Source of the DNA: Tubiluchus corallicola
Taxonomy: Eukaryota > Priapulida > Priapulimorpha > Priapulimorphida > Tubiluchidae
DNA: 64,000 bases
Direction: 5' to 3'
Assembly: GCA_030141605.1 (NCBI GenBank)
Contig: JAQGDQ010000032.1
Span: forward strand, 355,501-419,500
In this document: positions 45,348 through 58,299 of the stretch, one piece after another
How the letters are laid out: each line of letters starts with the position of its first letter
Numbering within the stretch: position 1 is the stretch's first letter
Position numbers and translations under genes: made by a program
The notes under the pieces: generated by a model
What the model was told of the DNA's origin: nothing
Seen by the model: the letters and a program-made list of their open reading frames with translations, nothing else
The model's database searches: none

Positions 45348-47744
45348 CAGGTGTTGTTGCTAGGTGATGCATTATCCGTGCGTTGGCGCATTGTGCTGCA
45401 GTCCGTGGACCTAATAATAAGTGTTGTGGCTGCATTTTAAGATGTATATGTTTTTGAAAGTGAAACGTTACTTGCTTAAGGACAAATGCTGCTCACTGCT
45501 ATTGGTCATATTGATTTGTAATATCTGAAGCCAGGGGTGTGTCATTCACATACACACACCTGGTTCTAATTCTGATTTCTACTTTTCTCCTGTAGACGTT
45601 GATACCGTAAGTTATATACATGTGTTTTTATACTTTATCGAAATAGTCAACAAAGCTTCTACGTGAAGTTATATACCTTTGCTGGATTACTGCTTATTAA
45701 CATTTTTATCTAGCAAAAGTATATGAATATTTGCTTAAATTATCCAAGTACATTGTACATCCATAGTTATCATCGTGTAATGGTTTCTAAGTCATTGGTA
45801 AATTTTAGAGCATAAATTCCTAACGTGATTTGTAAGTTAATTCTGCATCTAGGCAAACTCAAATTAATATGTTTTTAGTTATTGATTTGTTTATTGCTAT
45901 TATACCACTAAGACTAACGTGAATTGTATACGTGTAATTTCACATACTTTGTAATTTAGCGCTTGTAAATATTCCCTATTGTGTCATCTTTGTTATGGAA
46001 TGGTTTGTCTTTATTTTTCTCAATAGTACTGTGGTTGGTTAAATATTGTTCATCTTGCAGATTTTGTGTTAATAGCTTTTTGTATTCTTGCTGTGTCGTT
46101 AAACCAGCATCATAAGCACCTCTTCGTAAGTATGTATTTTAATTTGTCATTAAAGCAGCTAATGAGCGTTTCATTTTCAAGGTTGTTACTGAAGGTTTTT
46201 TTGTGGATTCCAGTATCCGTTGTATCTCTAATGCCAGTTTTGGCCCTGATACACATGTCTTTTTGCTGTTTTTTCAAATCATACGTTACCATTTAGTTTA
46301 GTTTGCACTGATTTCTCTTTTTTACTGCTATTGGTTGCAGATAGCACAGGATCAGTTCGTTCAATTGTACTTATAATTGAAATGAGGTCCCGTTCGCATT
46401 CATGTTAACCTCTAGGAATCGGGTTCCCATAATAATTATTTTAGCCTTGAAGTATAATTTTTAAATCCTGTATAAAATTGTCCATTAAAATATTTTTCTT
46501 GATTAAAATTTCAATGCTGACTATTATTTATTCAACATTACATATACATAATTATAATAACTGTGTACTTGATGTCCTTACATGATAGACATTAACTATC
46601 CTAATATGTACCGTGTAGTGGGTTGACATTTTATTTAATACTACAGTTTCTATCATACATTACTTTGTTTTCTGAATGTTATAACTAGCCAAATCCAAAC
46701 ATTCATTAAAACAATTTAACAAAAGCTTTTTTTCGTTGTCCATTTTATTAGCAGATTTATGTATGATAATTGCAGGATTTGTATGACAGTAAATTTTGAA
46801 TTATTGCCAACATGTTACATCATTTCTTGGTACATTAATTGTATTATCATTGCCAATATTAGCCAATTTGTAGCTAGGTACGTTCTTACTACCTCAGCCT
46901 TCCCCTCATTTATCTCTGTCGGAAAAAACTTCTGAGCATTAACAAATATTAAGGCACTTTCTCTGCAGTCCGCACTAATATAGTGTAATGATTTGAGCTT
47001 GTAATTCCTAGATAGGTACATTAACTAAAATGTATTGTATTCATGATGGTAAAGCAGACAGGTGTGGTGTAAAGGTGATAAATGAAGATGAAGCTGTGTG
47101 TTGCTTTACCTGATTAGCTGCACACAGTACATTGGATGTGCAATGTTGGTGAGAATTTTGTGATCATAACTAACTATTGTTGCTTCACTTTGCATGATTA
47201 GTAGTGCATTTTAAGAAGCTGGTAACAAATTGTGGCCATTTACATTTTGCATTTCACGTAAGTTGTAACACTCAAAGTTTAACAGTTATCTTAAAGAAAT
47301 TGAGCATTTACAATCTACCCCATAAGTTATTGTTCAATGTGCTATCATACTCCAACTTCATTCTGCTTTGGTAGTGTATAGTGGCCCTGTCACTGTGTGT
47401 GTGTCTCACTTAATAAGAATATTCTGCTTTGAGCTTTCTTGTGGTCCTTGCATCAAGGTGTATTTGCAGTCTGTTACATTTATTGCGAGTTTGATGTAAC
47501 ACTACTGTCTATGATAAAAATCCTATGCCATTTTAGTATAACTGCAGTACATTGCACCATTGATGTTATAACACTGATTGCCTGTGGACTGATTGTTACT
47601 ACATATGTATAATGAAGGTGATTAAAAGCTAGAATCCAATAACAAATTATCATTAATTAGTATAATAATATTAGTCAAAGGCAGCATTTGTAATATAACA
47701 TTATTATAAAAATCTGTTTTTGTAGCTGTTTGTTATTTTTCGGT
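45348..47744. other. Rab11 3' flank and intergenic DNA
   Basis: Probably begins with the Rab11 3' UTR. AT-rich; no coding exon or repeat was recognised. Confidence 0.4.
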
Positions 47745-48066
47745 ACACGAGGTGAGGCGATAGCAGAGTGGCTACCGTGTGCTTAGTTACCAAAGTTAAT
47801 CAGTGCTGAGCCTTGTCAGTAAATGGATCGTTGACCATTCTGCAGTCATTCCAGGTGATTTCGTGTGCCATAGTGCACTGCAGGTGTTATTTACCTTATT
47901 TTGAGGGAAGATGTATAGTTGTATATGTGTCCTTTGTCCTTGAAACACTACTATCAATCCATCTCTGTCTCTAAGAAGTACTATCTTTCATAATGAGCCA
48001 GGTTTGGCGTCTCCACAAACACCTACATGGAAAGCTGGATCGCAGCCTGCAGAGTGCTGAATTTTT
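47745..48066 (+). repeat. tRNA-derived SINE-like repeat
   Basis: The head resembles a tRNA-type RNA polymerase III promoter: TAGCAGAGTGGCTA (A-box-like, 47761) and GGATCGTTGACC (B-box-like, near 47826). The 3' part, ATAATGAGCC followed by CACAAACACC and GAGTGCTGAA, is also found on the minus strand at 18650-18750, and its last 35 bases on the minus strand at 26330-26370. A shared 3' part at three places plus a tRNA-like head fits a SINE. The tRNA of origin is not identified. Confidence 0.55.
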
Positions 48067-49438
48067 GTATGTAAAGAAATATTTTAATGGTAACAGTGTA
48101 ATCAACAGAATTGAATATGGATATTTATTAGGGTAAAGTACAATCTTTTTGTTATACTTTCATTGCTTATTTCATAGGACTAACAATAAATACTTTTGCA
48201 TTAACATTTATCATATAAACGGATGTGATGAATTGCCAATTTAAGTTTACTGTAAGCCAGAAGCAAGAGTAAAAAATATGAACAAGCTGTGCAAGTTGAA
48301 AATTCTCAAATAACACTCGGATGAGACTGTTCTGTAGTAACTTAGTAAGGGACTGTATTTTCTCCTACGTGGAACAGTATTTTTGTCGTATGTTGGACTG
48401 ATGACACCTAGAACACCTGGACCCTAAACGAAGCAGCGGGTGTTATTCTATTTATAATCGCAGTTTGTCAGGTCTGCGATATCAAAACTGACCAATACGG
48501 GCAAACACCTGTATTGTAACAAACATTTGGCCTACTAACGACATAAACTAACCTTTTCCACTTTGGATTTGTATTAACTAAGTAATATAGCTTCTTCTCG
48601 AGCCAAATATTATCTACACACCGTGCCTTGTCTTTTTACTAATATTTCATTGATCTTATGGTATATCAGTTGATCTATACATATTTGTCTAAGAATCTAA
48701 ACTCTGCAAATGATGGTGTCACTGGTGAAAGCAATTATTACAGTTCAGTGGTACTAATAATGTTTTAACCTTAAGTCAGTAACAAAGTCCTCTTAAGGTG
48801 CAACATTGCATTGTACTTCGAACTATAGCGTGACTATTACAGCCAAGTTAGAGTGCATGTGAACTAACACATACTGAAATAATCTCATTAATTTTACGTG
48901 TAAGATTCGAGCAAGCTTTGTAATAACGTTTTAGTAGGCTTACTTGTACAATTAGTGTAATAATTGGGTAAGTATTGCTTCCCCTTTATGTATAACAAAG
49001 AATTAGTTGTGATGTATATTTTCATGTACACTGTATTTTCACTGTATTTTATGGTTACTTACAAGCTGTTAAATTTTGGATGTGAATTGTGAAGTACATA
49101 TTACAACTCTTAAATGATGTCAAACAACGTATCTAAACAAAATTAACATGCATCTAATAGACAAAAGCAAAAATTACTGGTTATACAGCCTATGCTGTGT
49201 TTCTTTTTACAGATGCAATAACTTATACATTTGAATCATCCCCAACTGCAAGTGGTTTACTGGATTATCAGTTGAATTCAGTTTGCTAATAACTGGTCAG
49301 TGAAATGTAGGCCAAGGATCAATTCGGTCACGCACCTTGCAGATTACTTATTGACAAGCGAGTAGTTGAGCGCTCTGAATAATCCTATGCAGTAAGCTTT
49401 GTTACAAGGATAACTATACAGCAATAGTGTAAGTATCT
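48067..49438. other. Intergenic DNA upstream of GK5
   Basis: No gene was recognised. A good acceptor (TTCTTTTTACAG, ending 49212) may start a 5' UTR exon of the kinase gene, which would make that gene intron-containing outside its coding region. Confidence 0.35.
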
Positions 49439-51061
49439 GTGCACAACTACAGCAAAATTGATAAAATGGCAAATAACAACATAGAAATAGATGCTCCCAC
49501 TAGATCAACTTGTGCTAACAATGTGGGAAAATTTGTTGTGGCTGTTGATATTGGAACCACCACTATAAGATCTCATGTGTATAATCGTGACGTTAAAGTG
49601 ATTGGCAAAGGTTCTCGAAGGATTAAGCTCCTGTACCCCAAGCCTGGATATGTGGAACTCGATGAGAGCACCTTGTACGAACAATTTGTGGCAGTGGTAA
49701 AAGAGTCCCTTGAGTCAGCAAAAATTGGTGCCAACAAAGTGGCAGCATTAGGGATATCTACGCAAAGGAACACATTCATTACCTGGGATAAAGAAACTGG
49801 TACACCATTCCATCATTTCATTAGCTGGCAAGATGCCAGATCAGATGATTACTGTAAAGCATGGAATAGGTCTTTTACAGTGCGTGTCATACGCAGTGCT
49901 TCCAATATCCTCTACAGAATAACTGGAAAAAAGAAATACCTTGCAACATCTGTCTTTTATTTTAAAAATGAATCGGTACCGATGCGTTTGCTTTGGATGT
50001 ATGACAATATACCCAGACTTCGGGAGCGATCACGACAAGGCCAAGTGTTGTTCGGGACAATTGAAACTTGGCTACTGTGGAAGTTGACCGATGGGCAGAA
50101 ACATCTTGTGGACATATCGAGTGCTAGTACTACACTTTTATATGATAGTTTCATATGCGAATGGAGTACTTTCATTATGAAATTGATAAACATTGAAACT
50201 GACATACTTCCTGAAGTGTGTGATACAGCAGGGTTATTTGGTGAAACACTGCCTGAGATTTTCGGTGCGCCAATTCAAATAATGGCCATGGCAGGAGACC
50301 AGCAAGCTGCTATGTTTGGGGAATGTTGCTTTGACATTGGCGACGTTAAATGTACTATGGGAACTGGTACATTCATAGATGTTAACACAGGTGATAAGCC
50401 GCACGCATCTATAAATGGTATTTATCCTCTAGTTGGATGGAAATACAATGATGAGCTGGTGTACTTAGCAGAAGGAAACTCTGCCGACACAGGTACTGCG
50501 GTATCATGGGGTCAGTTAATTGGTCTCTTTTCTGATCCATCTGAATCATCTGATGTTGCAAGTAGTGTCCCAGATAGCAATGGCCTGTGTTTCGTGCCTG
50601 CATTTAGTGGTTTACAAGCACCGATCAATGACGTTAAAGCCTGTGCGGGATTCCTTGGTTTGACTCCGACAACTAGGAAAGAACACATGGTAAGAGCCAT
50701 TTTGGAATCTCTTGCCTTCAGAGTGCAACAGCTCTTCCAGACAATACTTGATGAAGCTTCATTTCGTGTTGGCAACATGAGAGTTGATGGAGGTGTGTCC
50801 AACAACAACTTTCTGATGCAGCTTATTGCAGACCTAATCGATCGACAGATTGATAGAACACTTAACAAAGATATGTCCAGTCATGGTGCAGCATTTCTTG
50901 CTGGTATGGCAGCCGGCATGTGGACAAAATGCGATATGAAAAGATTCCGGAAAAGTGAATGCTTATTTAAACCGAATCCTGAAGCAGTATGGGGAAAGTA
51001 TGAACCCACTATAAAGAAATGGAATCAAGCTATAAAAGCTTGTTGTAATTGGTATACATGA
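49439..51061 (+). CDS. GK5: FGGY-family carbohydrate kinase, putative glycerol kinase 5
   Basis: One uninterrupted frame of 540 residues from the ATG at 49439, or 531 from the in-frame ATG at 49466; GK5 is normally about 530 residues, so the second start is as likely. FGGY kinase motifs occur in order: phosphate-1 loop VAVDIGTTTIR (Asp37), GISTQR, SWQDAR for substrate contact, AGDQQAAMFGECCF with the catalytic-base Asp287, phosphate-2 loop CTMGTGTFID, and the adenosine motif RVDGGVSNNNFLMQLIADLI. ISTQRxTFITW, AMFGECCF and FVPAFSGLQAPINDVKACAGF are specific to the GK5 branch. The family phosphorylates sugars or polyols with ATP; GK5's own substrate is less established than that of true glycerol kinase. 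The coding region has no introns, unlike every other host gene here. Confidence 0.95.
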   Translation: MHNYSKIDKMANNNIEIDAPTRSTCANNVGKFVVAVDIGTTTIRSHVYNRDVKVIGKGSRRIKLLYPKPGYVELDESTLYEQFVAVVKESLESAKIGANKVAALGISTQRNTFITWDKETGTPFHHFISWQDARSDDYCKAWNRSFTVRVIRSASNILYRITGKKKYLATSVFYFKNESVPMRLLWMYDNIPRLRERSRQGQVLFGTIETWLLWKLTDGQKHLVDISSASTTLLYDSFICEWSTFIMKLINIETDILPEVCDTAGLFGETLPEIFGAPIQIMAMAGDQQAAMFGECCFDIGDVKCTMGTGTFIDVNTGDKPHASINGIYPLVGWKYNDELVYLAEGNSADTGTAVSWGQLIGLFSDPSESSDVASSVPDSNGLCFVPAFSGLQAPINDVKACAGFLGLTPTTRKEHMVRAILESLAFRVQQLFQTILDEASFRVGNMRVDGGVSNNNFLMQLIADLIDRQIDRTLNKDMSSHGAAFLAGMAAGMWTKCDMKRFRKSECLFKPNPEAVWGKYEPTIKKWNQAIKACCNWYT

Positions 51062-51400
51062 GTGCTTTATCAGTTGCTGAGCTATAATATTAGTGAAGAT
51101 GTGCCTCGAATATACACGTACAAGAAACTCAACGTTCTTGTTTTATAAAAGTTTGCTCAAAGAATGAACTTAAGTTCTTAGGGACTTTTTTCAGTATGAA
51201 CTACATTTCTATACACATGGTGTGCAGAGTACGTTCTGCAAGGAAGTTGATTTTTGTAGTGTTTCAATTTTTTGTCGATGTTACGTTGAAATGTATCCTA
51301 GAAATTTTAATTGTAACTTGTACATAAAATTATTGGGCGACTAAAATTTAAGCAAAACCAGCCACAATGAAGAGATAAGAACTCACAATTTTCTTCCTCA

Positions 51401-51406
51401 AATAAA
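51401..51406 (+). terminator. Possible GK5 poly(A) signal
   Basis: AATAAA about 340 bases past the GK5 stop codon. Other AT-rich variants occur nearby. Confidence 0.4.
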
Positions 51407-52519
51407 AATAATAGGCATTATTATTATCAGTTTGAATGGTTGACGAACAAGCTATACCACAATTTATGATAATACTTATCTACCATACACACCACAAAAA
51501 TGAAATGTTACATTTCTGGCTCGCAAGTATTAAACTTGCATATCACAGGCTTACAGCATTTTCAAGCTGTACACTACTTAGAAACTTTAGTCACACCTGC
51601 ACAGTTTTTAACATATTCCATCAGCTTTGCTTTTGCAACATTAGATTATATTTGAAGATGACATTACTACTAAAACAAAAATTTAATTATAAAATTGACA
51701 AAAAAAAGCTTATCTCATTAAAATGAAAAATCAACTGGACTGATGCAGAACTATTAATTAAAAAAGTGGCATAGGTGTTTACATTGTATGTATACTTCAG
51801 CTAGTCACAAAGCTACTTTAAATCTGAACAACTGTGCTTAGCTGAAACAGATGCAAAGTAAAATTGAAACTCACTTGTAAACATCTACACAGTGTTTCTT
51901 TTTCTTGTGTACTTCTACATGTACAAAACACGTGGCCTGCTAACAATAATTGCATTGTACGTTATAACTACAACAGTCAGAAATTCATAGAAACTTTCAT
52001 AATGTGAATGCATTGAAGTGGCGTGCTGCGTAGGATTAACAATAATTATTTTGGCTTTTTTGACAAATTGAGTCCCAACAGCTGTTTCCCAGTTAGCCGA
52101 CATATAGTATTATAACAGTATCGGACGCTAAAATTAATGCTTTACATGCAAGCAAGTATTCGTGTCCAATTAGAAGATAATAAAAATTGCAATTTTTATG
52201 CGAGGAAAAGATCGTGTTTGAATATGTAAAGGATGAGAACACACCTTAGTTCATCAAAAAGTCATTTACTTTTTCTTGAAAACAGATATTCTTACTACAA
52301 TCTACGATCTGTAACTTAATGAAACAACAGGAGCAACTGTTTTCAGACCACCAATATCAATTGCAAACATGTATGAATGTACAAAGTGGAAAATTCTTAA
52401 CAAACTAGTGAGTGATACATGCTGGAAATAAGTTTTACATTGTAAACCTAATACACAACTGGGTGCAATAAGCAGTCTAGCAAGTAAAATATTATACACA
52501 AGTGTACATTAGTCTAACA

Positions 52520-55500
52520 TCATTGGGTTTGACACTGCACGTTACCCCGAGGACCTCTTTCATCGTCGTCGCTGTCAAACGCATTGTGATAGTTACCATG
52601 GTGGCGGCTGTCCTCTAACCGCGTCAAAGTAACGTGTTCAGCATCGTCAGGGACCATCAATTCTTCAGCAGGTGGTAATAATGTCTGTTAATATAACATG
52701 CATAGTACTGTAATTAGATTTCAATTGCTGAAGCGTCACAAACCATATTAAACGACCTCAAATTATTTTTGTCAGCATTTGCTTAAGAATGTCACAACCA
52801 GCAAAACCAGACACGGCATACAGAATAGTTCACTGGCAGCATGTTAAGAATTGTTGAGTAGATATACAAAAGTACAGCAAGTTCTGCATAATTTGGATGG
52901 CTAGGGCAAAGAAACTGTCCAAGTTACGCGATAAATCGAGTTCGTCAAAGACGCATATTCGTACAGTCATTTCTTGATGGATGCACTCTGTGCTTGCGTG
53001 CAGCTACTTATTGAAATGGGGAGCCTGCTTCATTGCCAAATGTTAATTAGTTTATTTTAAAATGACTAACTGTTGTTTTCACACTCACCTCACTGCAAAT
53101 GAAGATGCAACAGCCAATTGTATTGTAATTAAGTAATCAACAGTGAAATGTGACATGCAAGGCTTACACACTCGCATGCGTGCATAAAAATACTGTCTGC
53201 ATTTAATGCAAAAGACAGTCTGCCAGGCCCCGTTGAAACCAACGGTGGATATCCAAGTAAATAATAATGCAGTCAGATTTTTCCGTTTTGCCATTTTATT
53301 ACAAAGGCAGAACCAGTGAATTACCAGTGAGCAAATTCCTCAGAAATTAGATAATTTACATGGCACAGCCGGGAAAGCGCGCACTCATTGTGCATTGACA
53401 ATGTTTCTGTGTGTGCGAGATAAGCAGAGCAAATACAATAGGTTTTGCATAAATTGTTCCCTTAAAAATAATGAATTCAGTGATATAATGAGTTAAAAAT
53501 ACAGAGCTTTACAAATGCTTTAAGCATTAAAATATATAGGGACAAATCCATTCTACCGAATCTGTCTGAGATGAATGATATTCCGAATTACACCCCGTAG
53601 TATAGTAGTATATAGCTAGATCTACCTAGATTTTGTATGAGCTTCATGGCTTCCTAAAATTTTTTACAACTTCTAAACCAATGTATGTATGTACAATAGC
53701 AAAGGATTGACAGCTCTCATATTATTGTCAATGCGCCACGCAGTCATAACAGCAACTGACAAGAAAACACTGGGTTCTTTTTTTGCCCCAAGTAACATGT
53801 TATTTGCTTGTTTGCTACGAATATGTTCTTGATAAGATGATTGAGTTTTAGTGTGTGATTAATACACATATGAGTAATTTAACAATTTTCTTTAATTTAT
53901 TAGCCTTTAGAGTGAAACACAGAAACAATAAGAGTGAAAATTAGGACTCCAACCTGTGTAGACTTGTTGACAGTTGTGATTCGTTTATGGCAAAAATTTA
54001 ACACATCTCGCTATAACGCCAACTTTTTTCTCGTCCCAAAGTGGGCAGTATAAAAAGACAATACAGTAATATAGGCAGTAATATACATATATATATATAT
54101 ATTATAATAAAGCTTTCAAGAAATACCTTTAATAGGCTGAGCTTTTCTGGTGGCAGGAAATTATCATCAGGAAAGTTGACAGAAAACTGTAGAATAAGTC
54201 TACCCTTTTCAAATGGATTCTTGTACATTGGCATACCTTCTCCTATTACACATTTGACATCTCCATGTTTTATTACCTCACCTAGCAAAGAAAGCAACAA
54301 ATCTTGTAGATATTAAAAATGGGATCAAAATTTAATTATGGTCTTACTAGCGCTAGTCAGCCACCCAACAGCACAAAACAGTAAATGGAATATTATTTTG
54401 CTATAAAATCTCACAGATTTAAATTTGTAACAATTTTTGTTGGTGTTCAGTCCTAAAAACATTCTTACATAAACAACTGCTAAAACTCGTTACTAAGCCA
54501 TTATCAGCCAGTGATTTTTCCAGTTACATACTCAAGCAAAATTTTTAAACGAGAACTTAGACAATGATGTTTAATACTTTTTGAAATAACAAAGATTTCA
54601 TAAACAAGATTTGCATTTTCCACATATGAAATCTGTAGGAAATTCTCTGTAAAAAGACTTGCGAGAAATTAATGAATGCAGTTCCAAACAATAAGATCTG
54701 TAAGAGCGCTCCTATTAATAATTCAAGTGAGACATGCTAAAACCAAGCCATACCTGGCAGGGTGCTAATAACTAACTCTCTGTCATCTAGCGTCTTTATA
54801 GATTTATGGAATCCGCAGAGACTTTCCACTAGCTCCAAAGCTTGCTTGTACAGCAGATCATTGCCACTTCGGCGAAACGATTCATGTTCTTTTTCCTCTA
54901 GCACAATTATTATATCTCCTGCTTCTAGTCCTGGTTCCTGATCACCCTCACCAGAAAATGTGATCTTCTGACCATCTCTCATACCTATTACAACAAAAAA
55001 TACAATGCTTTAAACATTAAGCTTATTACTGCTAAAATAATAATTAGCCTAACGTTATTATTCAGTACAGGTACTCAGAACAAAAAGTGATAAAAGAGCA
55101 ATGAGTAGTTGGGGTCTCTCTACATTTTCACAAAATAAATGAATAAATAAATCGCAAAATTGGAATGGCAAATTTTAATACTCTTGTTAAATAAACAGCC
55201 CTTTTCTCTTTAACGAATAGCCCTTAAATAAAATTTCAAAACCTTGAAGTTTTAGTCAGCATACTTATTTTGCTCGGAATAACAAAAGCTGCAAAAATAA
55301 ATTTTTTCACCAAGACTGTACAAACAAATTTTCTAGAAAAGTTAGGGCCTGTCCGTGCTAAATACCAGCCGGATACTGTGCAAAAGCCTATAACTGCCAG
55401 AAAAACACAACTGTGGCATCATCTGCAAAATGAGTTTTGAAATTTAGAACTGTCACCAGTAGTTCACATAATCAAGTTTCATCTCAAGTAGTTTAAAACA

Positions 55501-56621
55501 CGTATTTCATACCATCGTCATTTACCATGTACACGTCTAAAATTGCTGAGTCTAAATGTCATATTCTAAGTTAATAAAAGTATTTGTTTTGAACATTTTC
55601 TTACCTTTATCAACATGCACTTCCAATATTTTTCGCTCCCTGACAACTTTTTTAGCATTGCAAGTTTTGCAACGATCCTTAGGACTGATCCGTTCTCCTT
55701 GGCCTTGACATTCGGTGCACATAGACTGAATCTGTTGCACCATACCAGGAGCTAGCTGCTGTATGCGGACTTGCATACCGGTTCCCTTGCAATTTGAACA
55801 CTTTTCAACTGCTCCCTTTTTGCCACCACGGCCTAAATATTGATAGTAATCACTCCATTAAACACATGACAATGATGTGAACACGATTTTGTTCTGTTAT
55901 GGGCTAGATGAATAGAAACACCTGTTTAGTGAATTTGGTCACCAGGATCAATACTCTTGGCAGTAGTGTTTCATATTTAACCATTGTCCTTCACGAGATT
56001 GGTTCCAATCACAATTATCTACATGTACGTTGAACAGACCTGGGCCAAGCCATCCTAACTACACGGTGCTGAATTATAAAAAAGACGAGCTCTACATTCA
56101 TGCATCAGATATAGGTGCTCTATTAAACACTTCAAATCTTTACAGGAATTTTGAAATTAACCTAACAATGATAACGCTAAATACTCAACCCACTGTTATT
56201 TGCCAAAATGCAGAGTTGCAGAACAAGATGAGCAACATTCACAAAGCCAACTAAGTCAAAAGCATAAAAATGATGCTGGTACCTTCACATTTGTCACAGA
56301 TAACATTTTTCTGCAGAGCAAGCTTACGCACACTTCCATTGTAGAGATCCTTTAATGAAATCGGAAGTTGGTGAACAACATCTTTTCCTCTTCTTTCTCT
56401 CCTACGGCCACCGCCTCCAAAAAACATGTCAAAAATATCCATAGGCGAGCTGTAAAGGAAAGCAAACAATAAGTGCTCTGAAAAATTATGTAAACAGTTT
56501 CATTGTTCAACTTCAAGTAAAGTAAGCTTCAAACCCACAATACTGTACTTATGTAACAAGATTTATCAAAATCACGAGACAGCAGTTTATCTACAAATTA
56601 CCATCAAAACTTACTTATGTA

Positions 56622-56652
<31 letters not shown>

Positions 56653-57406
56653 GTGTATGCGTGTTTGTGTGTGTGTGTGTGTGTATATACTTGCATATAC
56701 TAACAACTTGTTGTGTATGTGTGTATAATTTCAAATTCACGCACCAAGCGGCAATAAACCATGAAAAATTTCTAGGAATTATTTACACGGGCTTTTAAAG
56801 AGCTGCCAGTCACAGTGCATAAAACGTCAAAGTAAAAATCACCATACATATTATTCTTCCAAACGTGTGTTTTCAGTGAAAATTACAAGTGAAAAATTAA
56901 ACTACTTTTTCCAAAAGTTTCATAATTGAATCGCAAACCTGAAGTGAAATCCTCCACCTCCATTTCCACCTTCTTGTATAGCCTGTTCTCCTCCTTTGTC
57001 ATAAGTGTCTCTCTTTTTTGGATCGGAAAGTACTTCATAAGCCTGAGAAATTTGCTTGAACTGCAAGAAAGTTCACTTTTAATCAGCCAGTTGAGATAAA
57101 ATGTTGCAACGGGAAACAACACAAAATTAACAAAAAATAAAAAATAAATTTGGTAAATAATAATTAACAACAATTACAGAATATAATTATATACGTAAGT
57201 TATATATATATATATATCCGAATTCACATACACACTCAGCCGCACAAGCACAAATATTGTACACTAATACATACCTTATCTGGATCCTCTGGGTTTTTGT
57301 CTGGATGGTACTTTAATGCAAGCTTTCTGTAAGCTTTCTTTAGTTCATCTTGACTAGCATTGGGCTTCACACCAAGAATGTCATAATACTTTGTTTCTTT
57401 AACCAT
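52520..57406 (-). CDS. DNAJA1: DnaJ homolog subfamily A (type I Hsp40, DNAJA1-like)
   Basis: Seven coding exons with matching phases: 57275-57406, 56939-57060, 56283-56449, 55605-55832, 54754-54984, 54127-54281 and 52520-52684, giving 399 residues (DNAJA1 is 397). The J domain (residues 1-70) has HPD at 34-36. A Gly-rich linker with [20 protein letters not shown] follows. The zinc-finger region has [24 protein letters not shown] and CKTCNAKK, the last lacking the usual glycines, as in DNAJA1. The substrate-binding C-terminal domain follows, then an acidic tail ending in a CQTQ CaaX box for farnesylation. The protein stimulates Hsp70 ATPase activity and delivers unfolded clients in the cytosol. 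Its 5' flank carries heat-shock elements. Intron 1 holds a LINE fragment. Confidence 0.97.
54007..54060. mobile_element. Fragment of MITE family A
   Basis: About 54 bases (CTCGCTATAACGCCAACTTT, then TCCCAAAGTGGGCAG) match the right part of the elements at 6383-6573 and 41060-41252. Both ends are missing. It lies 66 bases from the 3' end of a DNAJA1 coding exon, separated by a TA microsatellite. Confidence 0.7.
56621..56692. repeat. (TG)n microsatellite
   Basis: An interrupted TG/GTGTGCG tract of about 70 bases in a DNAJA1 intron. Confidence 0.95.
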
Positions 57407-58299
57407 GATAACTCTGGAAAGTTAAGCTTGTTGTAATCAGTCGGTTACTTCTAAATACCAATGCTAGAAAAAATAGTTACAAAACAGACATGCATCGCAA
57501 AATAGACAATATTAAAAACACAATGCGCATGCCCTAGCATTGAGAAAATAAAATCCAGCAGCCACATGGGTGCCAGGGATGTGCCGATCCAATAAGTAAT
57601 AGGCAAGTGAACATGCATATCGGAACAGGTATACTTTAATATCAGCAATGGTAAGTTGGCCTTGTGCTACGTGTGCAGTCAAAAGTACAAAATTGACACA
57701 TCGCTCGTAAGAAATTTTTTATAAATATGTAGCAATGGAACCGTGAGAAGTACTGATTTATATTTGTATCACCCAATGCTGCTTATTAGTGTTTGCACGG
57801 GACACCCGTGTAATTATCCGCATTGCTTATTATTACCCGAGCCTGATAATGCTAGCCAGTTCCAACAGTGAAAATACAGACATTATTGTTAATATGATAT
57901 CCACTATTTAATAATTTAATATTTAAATGCCACCTTCTGTGGTGCACTTGTATTGCACAATAGGTACATACTAGCAGATTATTAACAAAATACCGTATTG
58001 ACACACTGCCAGCCAGCATTCAAACACAGTAAACTTGCTCTTTAGCAAATTATTAGTCATTATTACTTGAAATACTATATAATCTAAAGTGCATTACAGC
58101 CTTAGGAAGCCGGCAGTGATTATATCTCTATCAGTTGCAAGCAGGTCAAACTAGGTTTGCTGGAAAGATGACTTACAAAATTTTACTGAAAACAAACCCT
58201 GGACTTCTTTACCAGGAGGTAAATTATTTAAACGGAATTGTTTATTAACATTTAAAAAACTTTCAGGCCACTAATAATAAACAGATTGTTAAGTTTAAA

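Noticed and set aside
50512-50868. 118-codon minus-strand frame, and smaller ones at 49573-50603
   Set aside because: Antisense shadows of the GK5 coding region.
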